DNA of 21,135 nt, taken from NCBI GenBank assembly GCA_020630115.1, contig JAHDCA010000008.1, forward strand, positions 1 through 21,135. The letters are read 5' to 3'. Each line of letters begins with the position of its first letter. Position 1 is the stretch's first letter. Positions 16,318 to 21,135 of this stretch are shown here, one piece after another. The position numbers were made by a program, and so were the translations under genes. The DNA comes from Candidatus Dojkabacteria bacterium (GTDB lineage: Bacteria > Patescibacteriota > Dojkabacteria > SC72 > JAHDCA01). A model generated the notes under the pieces. It worked only from the letters and a program-made list of their open reading frames with translations. It was not told the DNA's origin and did not search any database.

Positions 16318-16360
16318 ACATCTGCGAGGTCACTGTTAGTTAGCTGACGGGACTCTCTTG

Positions 16361-16918
16361 ATGAAAAGAAATAACAAATCTCTAAGATACTTGATCGAAA
16401 CTGTTTCAGCTATCATATTAGCTTTTATGCTTGTACTTCCAGCTATGGCAGTATTAAACCTTAATCCAATTGCCAGATCTAAGGCAACAACTGACACATA
16501 TGAACAGGCTGTTCTAGGTGCAGAACTTGTACCTGGTATAAATGTATTTCAAAATAATTTCGAAAGTGAGTCAATCTTCTTCTCCCCTACATTAGAAAAG
16601 TTGTCAGAGAATACTTACCAGATAAGATCTGATGTATTAGCTTCAAGAGATGGTGCATACGATATATCCTTTGGACTAATTCAAAATAACTCTGAAACTC
16701 CTACAAAGATCCAGATGCTTGCCGAAGTAGATATCTATGACAATGATTTATTAGTTATAGCGGATGGAAAAAGAATCCCATTAATATCCGGTAACGATAG
16801 CTCCACTCGTGAATTCACACTTGAACCTGGTGAGACCCTACCCATCGAGATATCCCTCACTCGTGAAAAAGATACCTACTTCAACGGCGGATTAAGCATA
16901 TTGATAAAGCAAATCTAG
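16361..16918 (+). CDS. Secreted or anchored protein of unknown function
   Basis: The 185-residue product starts MKRNNKSLRY and has a hydrophobic stretch at about 12-32 ending in LPAMA, a plausible signal peptidase site near residue 30. The remaining 150 residues alternate in a beta-sandwich manner (YQIRSDVL, YDISFGLIQNN, TREFTLEPGETLPIEISL). The last of these resembles the transition-loop strand of bacterial Ig-like folds. There is no Cys and no C-terminal anchor. ATG 16361 is preferred over TTG 16358. The 43 bases upstream have no clear -10 box, so it may be read from the rpsT transcript. Function unknown. Confidence 0.75.
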   Translation: MKRNNKSLRYLIETVSAIILAFMLVLPAMAVLNLNPIARSKATTDTYEQAVLGAELVPGINVFQNNFESESIFFSPTLEKLSENTYQIRSDVLASRDGAYDISFGLIQNNSETPTKIQMLAEVDIYDNDLLVIADGKRIPLISGNDSSTREFTLEPGETLPIEISLTREKDTYFNGGLSILIKQI

Positions 16919-16931
16919 AAAGTTTCTAATT

Positions 16932-16964
16932 ATAAACTATATATAAACCATATATAAACCATAT
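16932..16964 (+). repeat. Three tandem 11-bp AT-rich repeats upstream of lepA
   Basis: The units are ATAAACTATAT, ATAAACCATAT and ATAAACCATAT, perfectly adjacent. They lie 28-61 bases upstream of the lepA -10 box. A period of 11 bases is about one helical turn, so the copies face the same side of the DNA, as expected of an UP-like element or a regulator site. Confidence 0.75.
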
Positions 16965-16992
16965 TTTCCAGAATCATTAAGCACATTAATGC

Positions 16993-16998
16993 TATAAT
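16993..16998 (+). promoter_or_regulatory. -10 element for lepA
   Basis: A perfect TATAAT ends 5 bases before the ATG at 17004. There is no Shine-Dalgarno motif and no clear -35; the upstream tandem repeats may compensate. Confidence 0.6.
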
Positions 16999-17003
16999 CC
17001 TTT

Positions 17004-18782
17004 ATGCAAAATTATAGAAACTTCAGTATCATCGCACATATCGACCATGGTAAGAGTACCCTAGCAGATAGGATACTTGAACTAACAAATGGTGGTTCAT
17101 CTGTAGATGACAGAACTTTAGACACATTAGATCTCGAGCAAGAGAGAGGGATAACAATTAAACTACAACCATGTACCATGAGTTGGAAAGATCATCATTT
17201 CAACCTTATCGACACTCCTGGGCATGTAGACTTCTCATATGAGGTTTCTAGGTCTCTAGCAGCCTGTGAAGGTGCGATACTGCTTGTTGATGCTACTCAA
17301 GGTATCCAGGCTCAAACACTCTCAAATACACAGAAAGCAACTGAACTAGGACTTAAGATAATTCCAGTACTCAACAAAGTCGATCTTGCTGCTGCAGAGC
17401 CAGAGAAACGTGCTCTAGAACTTGCAGATTTTCTTAATATTGATCCAGAAGAAGTATTACAAGTCTCAGGTAAAACAGGTTTGGGTGTACCAGAGTTATT
17501 AGATCAGATCATCGAAAGAATCCCAGCACCAGAAGGTTCAGTTGAGAAACCACTTAAAGCTTTAATCTTCGATTCATTTTATGATGAGCACAAAGGAATC
17601 GTAATTGCTATTAGAATCATCGATGGAGAGATCGAACTCAAGAAGACTAAGCAACTTCATCTGATAAGAAAAGAGGATTCATTCTCACCTACTGAGATAG
17701 GTGTTTTCACTCCAGGTATGAAGAAGTTACCGAAATTATCTGCTGGAGAAGTTGGATACATCGCTACAGGTGTAAAGGATATTAAGGCATTTACAGTTGG
17801 TGATACAGTGTCTGATTCTAAAGAAACTGAGCCTCTTGATGGTTACCAAGTTCCTCAACCTAACGTATTCGCTTCGTTCTTCCCTACTGATCCAGATAAG
17901 TATGAGGAGTTAAGAACAGGTCTTGCAAAGATCTCAATGAATGATGGTGCACTCACCTATTCAGACCAAAAATCCCAGATACTTGGAAGTGGTTTTAGAT
18001 GTGGCTTTTTAGGCTTACTACACATGGAGATCCTACAAGAGAGATTAGAAAGAGAGTACGATATCGGCTTGATCATAACAGCGCCAAATGTTGAATACCA
18101 AGCAACACTAGTTAATGGTGAGGAGATAAGTATGAAGACACCTAAAGATATGCCTGACCGAGAATTGATAGCTGAAATCCGTGAGCCATGGGTTAGAATT
18201 GAAATCTTCACACCACAACAATACATGGGCCAAGTTATGGACCTATGTACTGAAAAGCGTGGTCAGTATGCAAATACTAGATACCTTAACAACTCAGTCA
18301 ATATGCAATTTATGATAATTGAATTTGATTTGCCTATGGGAAGTTTGGTATCTTCTTTCTTTGACCAGCTTAAGAATCGTACGAGTGGCTATGCATCCAT
18401 GGAGTATGAATTCATTGACTACTTCCCTGGAGATATCGTTAAGGTAACAATTCTTGTTAATAAAGAGGAAGTCCCTACTATGAGTTTTATGGAGCACAGA
18501 GATAATGCTAGAGCTAAGGCAACTAAAATGTTAGAGGTTATGAAAGACGAAATTCCAAGACAACAATTCCAACTTCCACTACAAGCAGCAATCGGTTCAA
18601 AAATTATCGCCAGAGAGGATATTAGAGCTGTTCGTAAAGATGTGACAGCCAAATTGTATGGTGGTGATTATTCTCGTAAGAAAAAACTTCTTGAGAAACA
18701 GAAGAAAGGTAAGAAAAGGCTTCGGTCTGTTGGACAGGTTACTATCCCACAGGAAGCTTTCTTGGCTATTCTAAAAACTTAG
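17004..18782 (+). CDS. lepA: Elongation factor 4 (LepA GTPase)
   Basis: LepA/EF4 is a translational GTPase that acts on the ribosome during stress and subunit biogenesis. The 592-residue protein is full length (family about 600). G motifs are intact: AHIDHGKST at 11-19, RGITIK near 49, DTPGH near 73, NKVD near 126 and SGKTG near 155. Domains II, III and V follow (FASFFPTDPDKYEELR, GFRCGFLGLLHMEI, EYEFIDYFPGDIVKV), then the LepA-specific C-terminal domain (LYGGDYSRKKKLLEKQKKGK in its core, ending IPQEAFLAILKT). It is followed by recF on the same strand after 62 bases. Confidence 0.98.
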   Translation: MQNYRNFSIIAHIDHGKSTLADRILELTNGGSSVDDRTLDTLDLEQERGITIKLQPCTMSWKDHHFNLIDTPGHVDFSYEVSRSLAACEGAILLVDATQGIQAQTLSNTQKATELGLKIIPVLNKVDLAAAEPEKRALELADFLNIDPEEVLQVSGKTGLGVPELLDQIIERIPAPEGSVEKPLKALIFDSFYDEHKGIVIAIRIIDGEIELKKTKQLHLIRKEDSFSPTEIGVFTPGMKKLPKLSAGEVGYIATGVKDIKAFTVGDTVSDSKETEPLDGYQVPQPNVFASFFPTDPDKYEELRTGLAKISMNDGALTYSDQKSQILGSGFRCGFLGLLHMEILQERLEREYDIGLIITAPNVEYQATLVNGEEISMKTPKDMPDRELIAEIREPWVRIEIFTPQQYMGQVMDLCTEKRGQYANTRYLNNSVNMQFMIIEFDLPMGSLVSSFFDQLKNRTSGYASMEYEFIDYFPGDIVKVTILVNKEEVPTMSFMEHRDNARAKATKMLEVMKDEIPRQQFQLPLQAAIGSKIIAREDIRAVRKDVTAKLYGGDYSRKKKLLEKQKKGKKRLRSVGQVTIPQEAFLAILKT

Positions 18783-18803
18783 TTCATACAGGAGACACAA
18801 ACC

Positions 18804-18848
18804 ATGTGGATAAACCTGTGGAAATATCAGATACTTTGTGGACAATGA
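18804..18848 (+). CDS. Possible 14-residue upstream frame coupled to recF
   Basis: ATG 18804 is preceded by GGAG (18791-18794) at 9 bases, the only convincing Shine-Dalgarno match seen before a start in this window. The peptide reads MWINLWKYQILCGQ and its TGA overlaps the recF ATG (ATGA). It could couple translation of recF. Alternatively GGAG serves GTG 18806, which would extend RecF by 13 residues, or it is chance. Confidence 0.25.
   Translation: MWINLWKYQILCGQ
18805..18845. promoter_or_regulatory. Cluster of DnaA-box-like sites at the recF start
   Basis: TGTGGATAA (18805-18813) is a perfect reverse match to the TTATCCACA box. TGTGGACAA (18837-18845) differs by one base, and TGTGGAAAT (18817-18825) by two. 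All three point the same way within 41 bases. They could bind DnaA, as part of an origin region or for control of recF. Confidence 0.4.
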
Positions 18849-19888
18849 AAATTACTAGTTTAAAATTAACAAATTTTCGTAAGCACCAAAGTCTTGCACT
18901 AGAATTTAATAAGGATATCGTAATCTTTGTTGGTAATAATGCTTCTGGCAAAACTTCTATACTAGAAGCAATATCAGTCTTATGCAACTGCAAATCAAGT
19001 TGGACTAGTAAATCAATAAATCTAGCATCTTTCGCTTCTGATTTCTTTAGAATCGAAGCATTAGTAGATATTGATGATCAGGTTAATGAGATTGTAATTG
19101 TTTGGAAAAACAGTAAGTTAAAGATCACAAAGAACGAAGTAGATATTAGTTCTAGAAAGTACAACCACCTACTCAGTTCAAATACTTTCAGCCCTGAGTA
19201 TATAGAGTATCTACTTAACTCTAGTACTAAGAGGAAAGCTTTTCTAGATTTGCATATCTCAAATCTTGACCAATCATATTCAAAGTCTTTATCAGAGTTC
19301 AAGAAGATTCTAAAACATAGGAACAAGCTTCTAAAAAAACTAGCTAAAAGGTTTTATGAATCAGGTTTTATAGATGACAAGAACGATGAACTTGATATTT
19401 GGGATCAAAAGTTCATTGAGCTTTCCACAAAGTTATCCACAAAAAGGTCAGCTTTCTGCAAATTGATTTCAAACTCTGATATTACTATTAATTATTCATT
19501 ATCTAATGGCGAAAACCCGATTTCGAGCAGCCTTACCAATTCTAGGAGAAAAGACATTGCCACGGGGCATTCTAACATTGGAGCGCATAGAGATGACTGG
19601 GAATTTATAGCTCATGATATAAATATCAGGAACTTTGGATCTAGAGGTGAAAAACGAATGGCTCTTGCTAAAATGATTTTAAACATGCAAGATGTCTATA
19701 AGACAAATAAGGATCACTACCCTTTCCTTTTACTTGATGATGTGAGCTCTGAGCTTGATCAAGTAAATACGGATAAAGTTTTCGAACAATCGTTTATCTC
19801 AAAGCAACAAACTTTTATAACAACTACTTCAATTGAACTAATCTCTAAAGACATAGCTCAGAAAGCACAAATTATTAATTTTCCATAA
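18845..19888 (+). CDS. recF: DNA replication and repair protein RecF
   Basis: RecF is an SMC-like ATPase that helps load RecA at gaps through RecO and RecR. The 347-residue protein has the usual start MKITSLKLTNFRKHQSL, Walker A GNNASGKTS at about 30-38, the RecF signature AHRDDWEF, an ABC signature-like SRGEKRMALAKM (GE where GQ is usual) and Walker B LLLDDVSSELD at about 293-303. ATG 18845 fits the family start; GTG 18806 would add 13 residues. GATACT, 9 bases upstream, may be a weak -10. A second perfect DnaA box lies inside the gene (19433). It ends before a strong hairpin. Confidence 0.93.
   Translation: MKITSLKLTNFRKHQSLALEFNKDIVIFVGNNASGKTSILEAISVLCNCKSSWTSKSINLASFASDFFRIEALVDIDDQVNEIVIVWKNSKLKITKNEVDISSRKYNHLLSSNTFSPEYIEYLLNSSTKRKAFLDLHISNLDQSYSKSLSEFKKILKHRNKLLKKLAKRFYESGFIDDKNDELDIWDQKFIELSTKLSTKRSAFCKLISNSDITINYSLSNGENPISSSLTNSRRKDIATGHSNIGAHRDDWEFIAHDINIRNFGSRGEKRMALAKMILNMQDVYKTNKDHYPFLLLDDVSSELDQVNTDKVFEQSFISKQQTFITTTSIELISKDIAQKAQIINFP
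19433..19441 (+). promoter_or_regulatory. Perfect DnaA box within recF
   Basis: TTATCCACA is an exact match to the canonical DnaA box, with CTTTCCACA (two mismatches) 12 bases upstream at 19421-19429. It may be incidental coding sequence, but the only other perfect match I found in the window is at the recF start. Confidence 0.35.
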
Positions 19889-19922
19889 ACTCAAAGGATA
19901 CTAATAATGTCTATTATTAAAG

Positions 19923-19954
19923 AATCAAGCACCACATTGTAGTAGTGCTTGATT
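19923..19954. terminator. Bidirectional terminator hairpin between recF and the surface protein gene
   Basis: Arms at 19923-19935 and 19942-19954 form a 13-bp stem with one mismatch around the loop ATTGTA. It lies in the gap between two convergent genes, and both sides are AT-rich, so it could end transcription from either direction. Confidence 0.7.
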
Positions 19955-19982
19955 AAATACTCTCTAAGGTTTCAACCTATAC

Positions 19983-21135
19983 TTAAGAAGATTGTTGATC
20001 AAGCAATCTTCTTTTTCGTATAGCTATTGCTGCAGTTGTAATTATTGTAATAATTGCGATTGCTAATATCCTTAAGATATTAATTCCTGTTTGTGCAATT
20101 GGTTGTGGTGCTAACTCAAATGGAGTCGGGACATTGTCATCATATCCACTACCATCACCGTCAGTATCTATATTACCGCCATCTTGTGAACTATCTTCAA
20201 CTAATATGCCAGTATTCTCACCAACACCTAATACCGAAGTACTATTAAAGTAAGTTCCTGGTAATGTTGATAAGTGATCTAGAATTAGTTCTATCTCAAT
20301 ATACTCAACTTCTCCTGGAGCCATACTATCTGTACCCATTAGTAATGCTGTATCTGTAATACCATCATAGTTTGGATTAATTGTTAATGTTCCTGCTGCA
20401 TTAGCTTGCTTACTGATTAAACTTAGGAATGTGTTACCCTCGTTGGATACACCATTTGAAGCAACATCAGCAGCACTTAGACTTCTTACCTCCCCTATTT
20501 CAAAGTTATCAGCATCAATAAATGTAGTTAACATGTTATTGTAGGCCTGAATATTATTCAGTTGCTCACCACCCATATTTTCTATTTTAATTCTGTAGAC
20601 TAATGAACATTCGTGTCCATCGTCATGTACTTCGACTGAGAATAGTTCCTCGCCTACTCCGATTTGAGCATCATCATCACCTCCAACTGGTACTGTTGCG
20701 TCAACTGGAGTATCAGTTGTGATTATCACTGGTGGTTCTTCTTCCTCTGGATCTGTTGAAGGATTATCCTCAAGGTATCCGTAGCTACTATCATCAGTAA
20801 CATTAGTAGTTCCATCAGGTAAGTATCCATAGACATCTGCAATATTCACAATATTCTCTCCTAGCGTTTGTGGAGTACCAACTACTGTAAATGTTACTAC
20901 TTCAGCTTGTCCAATTGCTAGTGTTGAGTTAGCGCTGTCTAGAAGATTCATATCTCCAGCAGGGTCACCATCAAATCCAGTATTTGGTGCTAGAGTTCCA
21001 GTTGCGTTTACGTCACTTACTGTAACTGGTGCATTGAAAATTGTTGTAACTAGATCATCTTCAAGCGTTATATTCTCAAGATCGATATCACCTGTATTGA
21101 TAACTGTTAGTTCGTAATCAATTTCAAAGACATCA
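19983..21135 (-). CDS. Large surface protein with DUF11-like domains and sorting-like C-terminus (5' end outside window)
   Basis: The frame stays open from the stop at 19983 to the window edge; 383 residues are visible, and the ATG at 20951 is internal. A DUF11/CARDB-like beta domain at the visible start (YELTVINTGDIDLENITLED, then IGQAEVVTFTV) ends with NIADVYGYLPDG. An acidic linker rich in Pro and Glu follows, then a second related domain (CSLVYRIKIENMGGEQL, ending PGEVEYIEIELIL). The C-terminus has IAQTG (346-350), a membrane segment at about 352-373 (LRILAIAIITIITTAAIAI) and RKRR, the layout of a sortase signal. IAQTG resembles the LAxTG preferred by class E sortases, which fits the sortase at the other end of the window. 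It is probably a long fibrous surface protein; its role is unknown. Confidence 0.87.
   Translation of the reverse strand, partial: DVFEIDYELTVINTGDIDLENITLEDDLVTTIFNAPVTVSDVNATGTLAPNTGFDGDPAGDMNLLDSANSTLAIGQAEVVTFTVVGTPQTLGENIVNIADVYGYLPDGTTNVTDDSSYGYLEDNPSTDPEEEEPPVIITTDTPVDATVPVGGDDDAQIGVGEELFSVEVHDDGHECSLVYRIKIENMGGEQLNNIQAYNNMLTTFIDADNFEIGEVRSLSAADVASNGVSNEGNTFLSLISKQANAAGTLTINPNYDGITDTALLMGTDSMAPGEVEYIEIELILDHLSTLPGTYFNSTSVLGVGENTGILVEDSSQDGGNIDTDGDGSGYDDNVPTPFELAPQPIAQTGINILRILAIAIITIITTAAIAIRKRRLLDQQSS

Noticed and set aside
16331..16350. GTTAG/CTGAC hairpin before the 16361 gene
   Set aside because: A 5-bp stem with a G-U pair and no T-tract is not better than chance.
16932..16964. 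CRISPR array
   Set aside because: The 11-bp units are directly adjacent without spacers.
1..21135. tRNA, rRNA or insertion sequences
   Set aside because: Intergenic gaps are mostly under 100 bases, with no cloverleaf, transposase motif or terminal inverted repeats seen.

Overview
The window looks like a chromosomal segment of a low-GC bacterium of the Candidate Phyla Radiation (Patescibacteria). The evidence is a minimal alanyl-tRNA synthetase that ends right after its editing domain, many small membrane-anchored proteins without recognisable function, sortase-type surface proteins in a seemingly single-membrane cell, and very tight gene packing. No stretch longer than 300 bases lacks a gene. 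A lineage such as Dojkabacteria/WS6 is possible, but no marker here settles it. TGA is used as a stop (ends of alaS and holA), so the UGA=Gly code of Gracilibacteria/Absconditabacteria is not in use.

Layout. Positions 2-628 hold the 3' end of a sortase. Positions 663-2441 (minus strand) hold a pyruvate phosphate dikinase-like protein without most of its ATP-grasp domain, divergent from an unrecognised cytoplasmic protein (2490-3287). Next come an anchored ABC-type solute-binding protein (3336-4742) and a 930-residue envelope protein with a very long predicted cytoplasmic tail (4760-7552). An apparent operon follows: alaS, ruvX, mltG, an LCP-family ligase and holA (7691-13649); alaS-ruvX-mltG is an order also known from Firmicutes. 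Between holA, rpsT and lepA, which are neighbours in many bacteria, sit four envelope or membrane genes of unknown function. lepA is followed by recF and, convergently, by the 3' end of a large DUF11-like surface protein with a C-terminal sorting-like signal (19983 to the window end).

How the genes work together. Two themes alternate: information processing (alaS, ruvX, holA, rpsT, lepA, recF) and building a Gram-positive-like envelope (sortase, MltG, LCP ligase, solute-binding protein, several anchored Ig-like or FN3-like proteins). The sortase could attach proteins such as the 19983-21135 product, and LCP plus MltG act on glycopolymer attachment and glycan strand termination.

Expression signals are striking. 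Most transcription-unit starts have a TATAAT or TACAAT hexamer only 5-10 bases before the start codon and no Shine-Dalgarno sequence, which points to largely leaderless mRNAs. Other notable signals are three 11-bp tandem repeats upstream of lepA, DnaA-box-like sites at the lepA/recF junction and within recF, and a short hydrophobic reading frame with a small hairpin upstream of alaS. I saw no tRNA, rRNA, CRISPR array or insertion sequence.
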